Assembly: GCF_032118995.1 (NCBI RefSeq)
Contig: NC_092660.1
Coordinates: 18,524,501-18,588,500, forward strand
Reading direction: 5' to 3'
Length of the DNA: 64,000 bases
From: Asterias amurensis
Taxonomy: Eukaryota; Echinodermata; Asteroidea; Forcipulatida; Asteriidae
Shown: positions 33,169 to 45,246 of the stretch, piece after piece
Numbering within the stretch: the first letter of the stretch is position 1
Layout: each line of letters opens with the position of its first letter
Notes under the pieces: model-generated
Databases searched by the model: none
What the model was told of the DNA's origin: nothing
What the model saw: only the letters and a program-made list of their open reading frames with translations
Made by a program: the position numbers and the translations under genes

Positions 33169-34018
33169 AAGTTTTATTTCGAGCATCGAAGAAAAACTCA
33201 TTTATCCACGGCAAATAGTGATCCGGTCCGCTAGGCCTCATTGTCTCCTTGTTTTGGAGACGCACGGTCTGGACTAATCATGATGCGTGTTTTAAAGGTT
33301 CTATCAATTTGAAGGACCAATCACAACCGGCGTGTAGGTCGATAACGCTTCGGTAAGCATTGTTCCAGTTCACTCTCTGTCTCGGTAACGGATAGAGAGG
33401 GTCAACATAATTTTTCTCCCCACCCACCTCTCCGACAATAAAGACACATTTATATCAGCAACTGATAATATTACCCTCGGCGATGATACATTAAAATCTG
33501 GATTAAGGTTGTTCTCTGCAAAATAGTTACAATGCTAACCAGTGATTAAATGATATGTGGGGAATGTTGTGGTTTGTAAAAACTGACTTAAATTATGATA
33601 AAATATAAATAATTAGCTTGAATTCATAGTTTTCAGGTAGACTCCTATGAGAAATGCTTCGGCAGACGCTCGGAGCAGGTGATGTATTATGTATACATGT
33701 GTACTTATAACAAGAGACAAGAATTAAGGTGTCAGCCATTACATCTCATGTGCATGCTTGTTTTTATTGCCAGGTCCCTTTGGCTTCACCGGTAATAGAC
33801 ACCGTGTGGTGGAGTCAGTGCTTTGGAGTAGACACTTCCAAACCCGTTTATTGGGATGCAATGTGTATTGTAAGTCCGCGGCGAACTTATTTGAATTGAA
33901 TAATTCTTAGACTCCTGGTAGACATCAGGAAGTTCCTCAAGTATTATCACTGGAGGTAAAGAATTGTGTGTAGTGGCATGAAATGTTGAAATGTTTTCTG
34001 TTGAACGAAAGAGTAAAA
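33169..34018. repeat. 850-bp T module between CTATAATA repeats
   Basis: Starts 'AAGTTTTATTTCGAGC' and ends 'GAACGAAAGAGTAAAA', flanked by CTATAATA (33161-33168 and 34019-34026). In the exon at 42727 the two CTATAATA are only about 25 bp apart. The same 850 bp recurs at 34995-35844 and 37248-38097, and its last part at 40079-40554. No gene; perhaps a hAT-like insertion with 8-bp duplication. Confidence 0.65.
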
Positions 34019-34046
34019 CTATAATACCAAACTTCCAATAACTTAC

Positions 34047-34281
34047 CAGTGACACCATTACACACAACACCAGCATCCTCACCATGGTAGCAATTATGCT
34101 CCCCAATCCCATTATGTGTGCACCCTACGAGCGTTGTATCGCTTCCGGTACACGCGACATTATCCAGGAGTATCTCTCCACTCCCTTGGCCGAAGCGAGC
34201 CTCGGTTGTAGCCTCCAGGGCCTCGCTGAAGCCGAGCTGACGGCACGTCACACTAGCGTCGACTAGGTCCCAGCTGTCGTC
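34047..34281 (-). pseudogene. SRCR half-exon, type A
   Basis: Type A sequence ('[19 protein letters not shown]', donor G|GTAAGT) cut by S cassette copy 2 at the same codon as the type B half-exons. The cut site is therefore shared by two exon types, which implies gene conversion or unequal exchange through the cassette. Confidence 0.8.
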
Positions 34282-34955
34282 GGACTGGACTGGACTGGAC
34301 TGGACTGGCTATACAGTCACTCAAAAACCCAAATTTCAATCCTATTATTGCAGGTACAACTTAGGAATCGTTACATGTATTTCACTATCGCTGATCTGTT
34401 GTATACGATAAATGGTGTGGCATTTTATTCTTTTGTTGTCAGCCTACTCCTCACGGCAGCGTGCGTAGAGTCAAAGATACTATCTTTGGTAGAGTGTAAT
34501 TCCTTTTAGATTCAGTCACCCGGACGATGTCCCGCAGAGCGCACAGGCCTACTTTAAATTATCAACACATCTCCTCCTTTTGTCATTTAAACTAACAGGA
34601 ACAGGCAGAGTTAATGAGCTCAGTTTACAACGCGTTGCAACGGCCAACAACGCGTTGTGGAAATAAATTACCAAACTTCATTTTTACAACGCCTGCCAAC
34701 GCCTCTGCAACGCGTTGGCTTATTTTGATACGGCGACTTAATGGTGTTGTTAAAGTTGTGGTTGTTGTAATTGTTGTTTTATTGTATTGTTGTTGTTGTA
34801 AGAACCACGCCCCACCAAATGCACACCTCGTACCCCTCCCCTTGCAAATAATACCATCCTTCATTTTTTTTTAACTACTTGCTAAAATGGAAAGTCACAG
34901 GCCTCTGTTGAAAAGCTATTGAAGCTGGACTGGACTGGACTGGACTGGACTGGAC
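34282..34955. repeat. S cassette, copy 2
   Basis: (GGACT)n 34282-34309, core, (GGACT)n 34925-34955. Core nearly identical to copy 1. Confidence 0.88.
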
Positions 34956-34994
34956 ACCATTGGTGACACTGGGTGACGGATATGCGCTATAATA

Positions 34995-35844
34995 AAGTTT
35001 TATTTCGAGCATCGAAGAAAAACTCATTTATCCACGGCAAATAGTGATCCGGTCCGCTAGGCCTCATTGTCTCCTTGTTTTGGAGACGCACGGTCTGGAC
35101 TTATCATGATGCGTGTTTTAAAGGTTCTATCAATTTGAAGGACCAATCACAACCGGCGTGTAGGTCGATAACGCTTCGGTAAGCATTGTTGCAGTTCACT
35201 CTCTGTCTCGGTAACGGATAGAGAGGGTCAACAAAATTTTTCTCCCCACCCACCTCTCCCACAATAAAGACACATTTATATCAGCAATTGATAATATTAC
35301 CCTCGGCGATGATACATTAAAATCTGGATTAAGGTTGTTCTCTGCAAAATAGTTACAATGCTAACCCGTGATTAAATGATATGTGGGGAATGTTGTGGTT
35401 TGTAAAAACTGACTTAAATTATGATAAAATATAAATAATTAGCTTGAATTCATAGTTTTCAGGTAGACTCCTATGAGAAATGCTTCGGCAGACGCTCGGA
35501 GCAGGTGATGTATTATGTATACATGTGTACTTATAACAAGAGACAAGAATTAAGGTGTCAGCCATTACATCTCATGTGCATGCTTGTTTTTATTGCCAGG
35601 TCCCTTTGGCTTCACCGGTAATAGACACCGTGTGGTGGAGTCAGTGCTTTGGAGTAGACACTTCCAAACCCGTTTATTGGGATGCAATGTGTATTGTAAG
35701 TCCGCGGCGAACTTATTTGAATTGAATAATTCTTAGACTCCTGGTAGACATCAGGAAGTTCCTCAAGTATTATCACTGGAGGTAAAGAATTGTGTGTAGT
35801 GGCATGAAATGTTGAAATGTTTTCTGTTGAACGAAAGAGTAAAA
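34995..35844. repeat. T module, copy 2
   Basis: 850 bp, flanked by CTATAATA (34987-34994 and 35845-35852). Confidence 0.65.
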
Positions 35845-35872
35845 CTATAATACCAAACTTCCAATAACTTAC

Positions 35873-36184
35873 CAGTGACACCATTACACACAACACCAGC
35901 ATCCTCACCATGGTAGCAATTATGCTCCCCAATCCCATTATGTGTGCACCCTACGAGCGTTGTATCGCTCCCGGTACACGCGACATTATCCAGGAGTATC
36001 TCTCCACTCCCTTGGCCGAAGCGAGCCTCGGTTGTAGCCTCCAGGGCCTCGCTGAAGCCGAGCTGACGGCACGCCACGCTAGCGTCGACTAGGTCCCAGC
36101 TGTCATCGCAGACCGTTCCCCAGTAACCGTTTGCGAAGATCTCCACCCGTCCTTTGTTCGGCGTGGCACCGCCAACCAATCGAA
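35873..36184 (-). CDS. SRCR exon, type A, intact
   Basis: 312 bp, phase 1-1. Acceptor 'TTTGCTTTATCAG', donor G|GTAAGTTATT. Six-cysteine SRCR domain: '[19 protein letters not shown]', '[20 protein letters not shown]', '[11 protein letters not shown]', '[16 protein letters not shown]'. Member of the gene starting at 44500. Confidence 0.88.
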
Positions 36185-36294
36185 CTGATAAAGCAAAGAA
36201 ACACCATTGGTGACACTGGGTGACGGATATGTGCTATAATAAGAAGTCACAGTTACTATTATTATGCTATACTACCACATTTCCAATACATTAC

Positions 36295-36529
36295 CAGTGA
36301 CACCATTACACACAACACCAGCATTCTCATCATGGTTGCAATTATGCATCCCAATCCCACTATGTGTGCACCCCACGAGCGTTGTATCGCTCCCGGTACA
36401 CGCGACATCATCCAGGAGTATCTCTCCGTTCCCCCGGCCGAAGCGAGCCCCGGTTGTAGCCTCCAGGGCCTCGCTGAAGCCGAGCTGACGGCACGTCACA
36501 CTAGCGTCGACTAGGTCCCAGCTGTCGTC
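36295..36529 (-). pseudogene. SRCR half-exon, type B
   Basis: '[19 protein letters not shown]' and donor G|GTAATG are present. The 5' third is replaced by S cassette copy 3 at the DD codon. Confidence 0.8.
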
Positions 36530-37208
36530 GGACTGGACTGGACTGGACTGGACTGGCTATACAGTCACTCAAAAACCCAAATTTCAATCCTATTATTGCA
36601 GGTACAACTTAGGAATCGTTACATGTATTTCACTATCGCTGATCTGTTGTATACGATAAATGGTGTGGCATTTTATTCTTTTGTTGTCAGCCTACTCCTC
36701 ACGGCAGCGTGCGTAGAGTCAAAGATACTATCTTTGGTAGAGTGTAATTCCTTTTAGATTCAGTCACCCGGACGATGTCCCGCAGAGCGCACAGGCCTAC
36801 TTTAAATTATCAACACATCTCCTCCTTTTGTCATTTAAACTAACAGGAACAGGCAGAGTTAATGAGCTCAGTTTACAACGCGTTGCAACGGCCAACAACG
36901 CGTTGTGGAAATAAATTACCAAACTTCATTTTTACAACGCCTGCCAACGCCTCTGCAACGCGTTGGCTTATTTTGATACGGCGCCTTAATGGTGTTGTTA
37001 AAGTTGTGGTTGTTGTAATTGTTGTTTTATTGTATTGTTGTTGTTGTAAGAACCACGCCCCACCAAATGCACACCTCGTACCCCTCCCCTTGCAAATAAT
37101 ACCATCCTTCATTTTTTTTTAACTACTTGCTAAAATGGAAAGTCACAGGCCTCTGTTGAAAAGCTATTGAAGCTGGACTGGACTGGACTGGACTGGACTG
37201 GACTGGAC
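36530..37208. repeat. S cassette, copy 3
   Basis: (GGACT)n 36530-36557 and 37174-37208 around the core. Confidence 0.88.
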
Positions 37209-37247
37209 ACCATTGGTGACACTGGGTGACGGATATGCGCTATAATA

Positions 37248-38097
37248 AAGTTTTATTTCGAGCATCGAAGAAAAACTCATTTATCCACGGCAAATAGTGA
37301 TCCGGTCCGCTAGGCCTCATTGTCTCCTTGTTTTGGAGACGCACGGTCTGGACTTATCATGATGCGTGTTTTAAAGGTTCTATCAATTTGAAGGACCAAT
37401 CACAACCGGCGTGTAGGTCGATAACGCTTCGGTAAGCATTGTTGCAGTTCACTCTCTGTCTCGGTAACGGATAGAGAGGGTCAACAAAATTTTTCTCCCC
37501 ACCCACCTCTCCCACAATAAAGACACATTTATATCAGCAATTGATAATATTACCCTCGGCGATGATACATTAAAATCTGGATTAAGGTTGTTCTCTGCAA
37601 AATAGTTACAATGCTAACCCGTGATTAAATGATATGTGGGGAATGTTGTGGTTTGTAAAAACTGACTTAAATTATGATAAAATATAAATAATTAGCTTGA
37701 ATTCATAGTTTTCAGGTAGACTCCTATGAGAAATGCTTCGGCAGACGCTCGGAGCAGGTGATGTATTATGTATACATGTGTACTTATAACAAGAGACAAG
37801 AATTAAGGTGTCAGCCATTACATCTCATGTGCATGCTTGTTTTTATTGCCAGGTCCCTTTGGCTTCACCGGTAATAGACACCGTGTGGTGGAGTCAGTGC
37901 TTTGGAGTAGACACTTCCAAACCCGTTTATTGGGATGCAATGTGTATTGTAAGTCCGCGGCGAACTTATTTGAATTGAATAATTCTTAGACTCCTGGTAG
38001 ACATCAGGAAGTTCCTCAAGTATTATCACTGGAGGTAAAGAATTGTGTGTAGTGGCATGAAATGTTGAAATGTTTTCTGTTGAACGAAAGAGTAAAA
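37248..38097. repeat. T module, copy 3
   Basis: 850 bp, flanked by CTATAATA (37240-37247 and 38098-38105). Confidence 0.65.
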
Positions 38098-38125
38098 CTA
38101 TAATACCAAACTTCCAATAACTTAC

Positions 38126-38437
38126 CAGTGACACCATTACACACAACACCAGCATCCTCACCATGGTTGCAATTATGCTCCCCAATCCCATTATGTGTGC
38201 ACCCTACGAGCGTTGTATCGCTCCCGGTACACGCGACATTATCCAGGAGTATCTCTCCACTCCCTCGGCCGAAGCGAGCCTCGGTTGTAGCCTCCAGGGC
38301 CTCGCTGGAGCCGAGCTGACGGCACACCACGCTAGCGTCGACTAGGTCCCAGTTGTCATCGCAGACCGTTCCCCAGTAACCGTTTGCAAAGATCTCCACC
38401 CGTCCTTCGTTCGGCGTGGCACCGCCAACCAATCGAA
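38126..38437 (-). CDS. SRCR exon, type A, intact
   Basis: 312 bp, phase 1-1, same splice sites as 35873-36184. Residue differences include '[14 protein letters not shown]' and '[18 protein letters not shown]'. Six cysteines kept. Confidence 0.88.
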
Positions 38438-38720
38438 CTGATAAAGCAAAGAAACACCATTGGTGACACTGGGTGAAGGATATGCGCTATAATAAGAAGT
38501 CTATGGTGGCCCTGAAGGGACATCGCATATCGCAAACGTGTGCGCATACGTATGCAATGTCGTGAAACAATTCGCGAATATGTGCGCAGACGTATGCAAT
38601 GTCGTGAAACAATTCGCGAATATGTGCGCAGACGTATGACACTGGGTGACGGATATGCGCTATAATAAGAAGTTACAGTTACTATTATTATGCTATACTA
38701 CCAAATTTCAAATACATTAC

Positions 38721-39516
38721 CAGTGACACCATTACACACAACACCAGCATCCTCATCATGGTTGCAGTTATGCATCCCAAGTTACGATGCGTTGGATCTG
38801 TCGCAAGTTCCTTGACAACGAGGAAGGACACGTCGTAAGTTACGACGGCCCATAGGGTCAACGTAAGAATGCGATGTTTCATGTGGTTACGCATAAAATG
38901 CATGAAAGGACATAACAATTACCACACGTAACTTCCGTGAACCAATCGGGAAGACACTAGACAACAAATGGAAATTTACACTCCCCCCCACAAAAAAAAA
39001 ACGAGTAAAAGAAAAGAAAACAAACACACACATAACAAACGAACAAACAAACTAAAACAACAAATAAATAATTATAAACCAACCAAGAAAACCCAAACCT
39101 AAACACTAGTCCGAAATGGTTGAGTGTCTGCCATCTTGAATGAACTATTATACACGACTGTTTCATGACCAAGCTGTACACAACATAAAACAGCCGCAGA
39201 ACTTTAGCAGTTCATCCTCGTCCGAAAGGTTGTTTTTATTAAGAATGAAAATAGTTTGTATTGCAACTCGTCGCGCTTACGACGTGTTTGGTGAAATGGA
39301 TTGTGGAACTCGTCGCAGCCGCGACGTGTCTTAGGTCTGCGACGCATCGCAAACCCTACGATGCGTCGCTACTTGCGATGAGTTTCGTGAAATCGGGGGC
39401 AGGAGTATCTCTCCGTTCCCCCGGCCGAAGCGAGCCTCGGTTGTAGCCTCCAGGGCCTTGCTGAAGCCGAGCTGACGGCACGTCACGCTAGCGTCGACTA
39501 GGTCCCAGCTGTCGTC
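38721..39516 (-). pseudogene. SRCR half-exon, type B, split by a 619-bp insertion
   Basis: 38721-38780 carries the exon's 3' end and 39400-39516 its middle. Between them, 619 bp of foreign DNA replaced about 58 bp of exon. The 5' side is cut by the (GGACT)n cassette at 39517. The exon is thus doubly broken. The insertion carries 'ACGATGCGT' motifs near both ends and an A-rich tract (about 38990-39075), and has no credible ORF. Confidence 0.75.
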
Positions 39517-40078
39517 GGACTGGACTGGACTAGACTGGACTGGCTATACAGTCACTCAAAAACCCAAATTTCGTTCCTATTATTGCAGGTACAACTTAGG
39601 AATCGTTATTTCACTTTCGCTGTTCTGTTGTATACGATAAATGGTGTGGCATTTTATTCTTTTGTTGTCAGCCTACTCCTCACGGTAGCGTGCGTAGAGT
39701 CAAAGATACTATCTTTGGTAGAGTGTGTTTCCTTTTAGATTCAGTCACCCGTACGATGTCCCGCAGAGCACACGTGACTACTTTAAATTATCAACACATC
39801 TCCTCCTTTTGTCATTTAAACTAACAGGAACAGGCAGAGTTAATGAGCTCAGTTTTCAACGCGTTGTGGAAATAAATTACCAAACTTCATTTTTACAACG
39901 CCTGCCAACGCCTCTGCAACGCGTTGGCCTATTTTGATACGGCGCCTTAACGGTGTTGTTAAAGTTGTGGTTGTTGTTATTGTTGTTTTATTGTATTGTT
40001 GGTGTTGTAAGAACCACACCCCACCAAATGCCACACCTCGTACCTCTCCCCTTGCAAATAATACCATCCTTCATTTTT
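39517..40078. repeat. S cassette, copy 4, truncated and fused to the T module
   Basis: (GGACT)n 39517-39544 with one GAC-TA variant. The core is joined near 40079 directly to the inside of a T module (remaining T: 40079-40554), so the right microsatellite and part of T are deleted. Confidence 0.8.
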
Positions 40079-40582
40079 TGATTAAATGATATGTGGGGAA
40101 TGTTGTGGTTTGTAAAAACTGACTTAAATTATGATAAAATATAAATAATTAGCTTGAATTCATAGTTTTCAGGTAGACTCCTATGAGAAATGCTTCGGCA
40201 GACGCTCGGAGCAGGTGATGTATTATGTATACATGTGTACTTATAACAAGAGACAAGAATTAAGGTGTCAGCCATTACATCTCATGTGCATGCTTGTTTT
40301 TATTGCCAGGTCCCTTTGGCTTCACCGGTAATAGACACCGTGTGGTGGAGTCAGTGCTTTGGAGTAGACACTTCCAAACCCGTTTATTGGGATGCAATGT
40401 GTATTGTAAGTCCGCGGCGAACTTATTTGAATTGAATAATTCTTAGACTCCTGGTAGACATCAGGAAGTTCCTCAAGTATTATCACTGGAGGTAAAGAAT
40501 TGTGTGTAGTGGCATGAAATGTTGAAATGTTTTCTGTTGAACGAAAGAGTAAAACTATAATACCAAACTTCCAATAACTTAC

Positions 40583-40894
40583 CAGTGACACCATTACACA
40601 CAACACCAGCATCCTCACCATGGTTGCAATTATGCTCCCCAATCCCATTATGTGTGCACCCTACGAGCGTTGTATCGCTCCCGGTACACGCGACATTATC
40701 CAGGAGTATCTCTCCACTCCCTCGGCCGAAGCGAGCCTCGGTTGTAGCCTCCAGGGCCTCGCTGGAGCCGAGCTGACGGCACACCACGCTAGCGTCGACT
40801 AGGTCCCAGCTGTCATCGCAGACCGTTCCCCAGTAACCGTTTGCAAAGATCTCCACCCGTCCTTCGTTCGGCGTGGCACCGCCAACCAATCGAA
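40583..40894 (-). CDS. SRCR exon, type A, intact
   Basis: 312 bp, phase 1-1, nearly identical to 38126-38437; the pair shows a 2457-bp duplication period. Donor G|GTAAGT, acceptor TTTATCAG. Confidence 0.88.
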
Positions 40895-41177
40895 CTGATA
40901 AAGCAAAGAAACACCATTGGTGACACTGGGTGAAGGATATGCGCTATAATAAGAAGTCTATGGTGGCCCTGAAGGGACATCGCATATCACAAACGTGTGC
41001 GCATACGTATGCAATGTCGTGAAACAATTCGCGAATATGTGCGCAGACGTATGCAATGTCGTGAAACAATTCGCGAATATGTGCGCAGACGTATGACACT
41101 GGGTGACGGATATGCGCTATAATAAGAAGTTACAGTTACTATTATTATGCTATACTACCAAATTTCAAATACATTAC

Positions 41178-41971
41178 CAGTGACACCATTACACACAACA
41201 CCAGCATCCTCATCATGGTTGCAGTTATGCATCCCAAGTTACGATGCGTTGGATCTGTCGCAAGTTCCTTGACAACGAGGAAGGACACGTCGTAAGTTAC
41301 GACGGCCCATAGGGTCAACGTAAGAATGCGATGTTTCATGTGGTTACGCATAAAATGCATGAAAGGACATAACAATTACCACACGTAACTTCCGTGAACC
41401 AATCGGGAAGACACTAGACAACAAATGGAAATTTACACTCCCCCACACAAAAAAAACGAGTAAAAGAAAAGAAAACAAACACACACATAACAAACGAACA
41501 AACAAACTAAAACAACAAATAAATAATTATAAACCAACCAAGAAAACCCAAACCTAAACACTAGTCCGAAATGGTTGAGTGTCTGCCATCTTGAATGAAC
41601 TATTATACACGACTGTTTCATGACCAAGCTGTACACAACATAAAACAGCCGCAGAACTTTAGCAGTTCATCCTCGTCCAAAAGGTTGTTTTTATTAAGAA
41701 TGAAAATAGTTTGTATTGCAACTCGTCGCGCTTACGACGTGTTTGGTGAAATGGATTGTGGAACTCGTCGCAGCCGCGACGTGTCTTAGGTCTGCGACGC
41801 ATCGCAAACCCTACGATGCGTCGCTACTTGCGATGAGTTTCGTGAAATCGGGGGCAGGAGTATCTCTCCGTTCCCCCGGCCGAAGCGAGCCTCGGTTGTA
41901 GCCTCCAGGGCCTTGCTGAAGCCGAGCTGACGGCACGTCACGCTAGCGTCGACTAGGTCCCAGCTGTCGTC
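41178..41971 (-). pseudogene. SRCR half-exon, type B, split by the same insertion
   Basis: Pieces 41178-41237 and 41855-41971 flank the same insertion as at 38781-39399, with identical junctions. The insertion came first and the 2.46-kb block was then duplicated. Confidence 0.75.
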
Positions 41972-42634
41972 GGACTGGACTGGACTAGACTGGACTGGCT
42001 ATACAGTCACTCAAAAACCCAAATTTCGTTCCTATTATTGCAGGTACAACTTAGGAATCGTTATTTCACTTTCGCTGTTCTGTTGTATACGATAAATGGT
42101 GTGGCATTTTATTCTTTTGTTGTCAGCCTACTCCTCACGGCAGCGTGCGTAGAGTCAAAGATACTATCTTTGGTAGAGTGTAATTCCTTTTAGATTCAGT
42201 CACCCGGACGATGTCCCGCAGAGCACACGTGACTACTTTAAATTATCAACACATCTCCTCCTTTTGTCATTTAAACTAACAGGAACAGGCAGAGTTAATG
42301 AGCTCAGTTTACAACGCGTTGCAACGGCCAACAACGCGTTGTGAAAATAAATTACCAAACTTCATTTTTACAACGCCTGCCAACGCCTCTGCAACGCGTT
42401 GGCCTATTTTGATACGGCGCCTTAATGGTGTTGTTAAAGTTGTGATTGTTGTTATTGTTGTTTTATTGTATTGTTGGTGTTGTAAGAACCACGCCCCACC
42501 AAATGCCACACCTCGTACCTCTCCCCTTGCAAATAATACCATCCTTCATTTTTTTTAAATACTTGCTAAAATGGAAAGTCACAGGCCTGTGTTGAAAAGC
42601 TATTGAAGCTGGACTGGACTGGACTGGACTGGAC
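41972..42634. repeat. S cassette, copy 5
   Basis: (GGACT)n 41972-41999 (with the GACTA variant of copy 4) and 42609-42634. Confidence 0.85.
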
Positions 42635-42726
42635 ACCATTGGTGACACTGGGTGACGGATATGCGCTATAATAAGAAGTCACTGTTACTATTATTATGCT
42701 ATAATACCAAACTTCCAATAACTTAC

Positions 42727-43038
42727 CAGTGACACCATTACACACAACACCAGCATCCTCACCATGGTTGCAATTATGTTCCCCAATCCCATTATGTGTG
42801 CACCCTACGAGCGTTGTATCGCTCCCGGTACACGCGACATTATCCAGGAGTATCTCTCCACTCCCTTGGCCGAAGCGAGCCTCGGTTGTAGCCTCCAGGG
42901 CCTCGCTGAAGCCGAGCTGACGGCACACCACGCTAGCGTCGACTAGGTCCCAGCTGTCATCGCAGACCGTTCCCCAGTAACCGTTTGCGAAGATCTCCAC
43001 CCGTCCTTTGTTCGGCGTGGCACCGCCAACCAATCGAA
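42727..43038 (-). CDS. SRCR exon, type A, intact (first intact domain after the signal exon)
   Basis: 312 bp, phase 1-1. Six-cysteine SRCR domain. No T module lies next to it, unlike the exons at 35873, 38126 and 40583, so this may be the original arrangement. Confidence 0.88.
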
Positions 43039-43148
43039 CTGATAAAGCAAAGAAACACCATTGGTGAGACTGGGTGACGGATATGCGCTATAATAAGAAG
43101 TCACAGTTACTATTATTATGCTATAATACCAAATTTCCAATACATTAC

Positions 43149-43383
43149 CAGTGACACCATTACACAATACACCAGCATCCTCATCATGGTTGCAATTATG
43201 CATCCCAATCCCACTATGTGTGCACCCCACGAGCGTTGTATCGCTCCCGGTACACGCGACATCATCCAGGAGTATCTCTCCGTTCCCCCGGCCGAAGCGA
43301 GCCCCGGTTGTAGCCTCCAGGGCCTCGCTGAAGCCGAGCTGACGGCACGTCACACTAGCGTCGACTAGGTCCCAGCTGTCGTC
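43149..43383 (-). pseudogene. SRCR half-exon, type B
   Basis: '[16 protein letters not shown]' to 'VLCNGVTG', with donor G|GTAATG. Cut at the DD codon by S cassette copy 6. Confidence 0.8.
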
Positions 43384-44045
43384 GGACTGGACTGGACTGG
43401 CTATACAGTCACTCAAAAACCCAAATTTCAATCCTATTATTGCAGGTACAACTTAGGAATCGTTACATGTATTTCACTATCGCTGATCTGTTGTATACGA
43501 TAAATGGTGTGGCATTTTATTCTTTTGTTGTCAGCCTACTCCTCACGGCAGCATGCGTAGAGTCAAAGATACTATCTTTGATAGAGTGTGATTCCTTTTA
43601 GATTCAGTCACCCGTACGATGTCCCGCAGAGCGCACGGGCCTACTTTAAATTATCAACACATCTCCTCCTCTTGTCATTTAAACTAACAGGAACAGGCAG
43701 AGTTAATGAGCTCAGTTTACAACGCGTTGCAACGGCCAACAACGCGTTGTGAAAATAAATTACCAAACTTCATTTTTACAACGCCTGCCAACGCCTCTGC
43801 CGTTGCAACGCGTTGTCAACGCGTTGTAACGCGTTGGCCTATTTTGATACGGCCCCTTAATGGTGTTGTTAAAGTTGTGGTTGTTGTTATTGTTGTTTTA
43901 TTGTATTGTTGTTGTTGTAAGAACCACGCCCCACCAAATGCCACACCTCGTACCCCTCCCCTTGCAAATAATACCATCCTTCATTTTTTTTTAACTACTT
44001 GCTAAAATGGAAAGTCACAGGCCTGTGTTGAAAAGCTATTGAAGT
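43384..44045. repeat. S cassette, copy 6, without right microsatellite
   Basis: (GGACT)n 43384-43402, then the core with extra CAACGCGTTG palindromes (43795-43835). The core ends near 44045 in unrelated intron sequence. Confidence 0.8.
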
Positions 44046-44301
44046 GTTTTAACATAAAAACAGCCGTCCAGGAATCAACATATAGGTCTATGGCCTAATT
44101 TTAGCTTTGTTCCATACGATGTCTGTATTATACAGGCTGTCATCTCTTTCGACATGTCATACTGCTGCTAGGCAATCAGTCATGAATTTATTGAAACTTT
44201 CACAATCTTAAAAAATAAATATATAAATATAAATAAAATAAAAAATATTTCGGGAGAGAGTAGGCCTATGTGTGAAATAGAACTGTTGAACTTTTACGTA
44301 C

Positions 44302-44500
44302 CATTGCTTGAACCGCCAGCCGAGCCGTCATCATCTGGACGCTGCGAGTCGCCATAATATGGATGCCTCGTGCTCATGAGGTGCCAGGGAGCCCTCGCCG
44401 AGACGGCCCCGGTTGAACTCAAGAAAACCACCCACCAAAAGGCGACTGGCAGCATGACCACTACGGTCCTTGACCGGGGAGACCGCATCAAAGCACCCAT
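44302..44500 (-). CDS. SRCR gene, first coding exon with signal peptide
   Basis: Start ATG at 44500 with G at -3 and G at +4. Basic n-region 'MGALMRSPRSR', hydrophobic core 'TVVVMLPVAFWWVVFLSS', likely cleavage after 'TGAVSA'. A hydrophilic linker with 'DDDGSAGGSSNG' follows. The donor reads AATG|GTACGTA, phase 1, matching the phase-1 acceptors of the SRCR exons in the same orientation. This sets the 5' end of a secreted multi-SRCR protein that reads through 42727, 40583, 38126, 35873 and perhaps 31816, then possibly to 19972 and 18899 across the GNAT pair of unit B. A further upstream Met (44593) opens the same frame but gives no signal peptide at the N-terminus. Confidence 0.75.
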
Positions 44501-45246
44501 CACCAAGCTAGAGAAATTACGCTCCGACTGGATGATGTGAAATAGGGTCAACTTCGAAGAAAGGGATGATATATTTGTTCGTGAATTGTACAACTCTGTC
44601 TGGTACTTGAACCACTGCGGGAATTCTATTAAACCAAATGTTTAACTCTCACCACATTCCTCACTTTTAAACATCTCTTAGGATGACACTTTCAGATGAT
44701 TTATAGACAAAGCAAACCGGAGTTAAAAACACAGCGTACCAAAACTCATAACAACAGAAAAAGGTGAACCAGAATTTCGCTAAAAAGTACCACTTCGAGT
44801 TTAAGGTCAACACCATGACAACTTGGTGTCAAATTGCCCACCCCGTGTCTTTTCGTTTTTCAAAGCCAATTGAAACAAAGGTCTTAGAAGGGGAAACCCC
44901 TAGCCACCCAACAACCCCCGCAGAGGTCACACGTGTGTTATGTGCCATTTCATAAATTATTATTTTGCAACATGTGCAAGAACACTGTGAAAGTAAATTG
45001 ACCTCACAGCCTCAAGCCCTACGGCCCAAAGAAAAGCTGCGTTATTGTTTTAGATTCGCCGCGTATTCTAGTGACGAATCGGATAAAAGATGCAGTTTTG
45101 AGTAAAATCACTTTTGAATTTTTTGACATTTATTCATTCACCTACATTATCACTTACCGAATGGAAGGTATGTTTTTAAGAATATTTGAGGTAGCATACA
45201 ACCACTCACTCGGTCGTCGACTTCCGCCCTAGTTCTCACTTCCCTT
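44501..45246. other. 5' flank of the SRCR gene
   Basis: Should contain the minus-strand promoter. I could not identify a TATA box or other site with confidence. No other gene. Confidence 0.35.

Noticed and set aside
38957-39181. Hydrophobic ORF 'LFVVLVCLFVCYVCVCFLFF'
   Set aside because: Reverse strand of an A-rich low-complexity tract within the insertion; also at 41433 by duplication.
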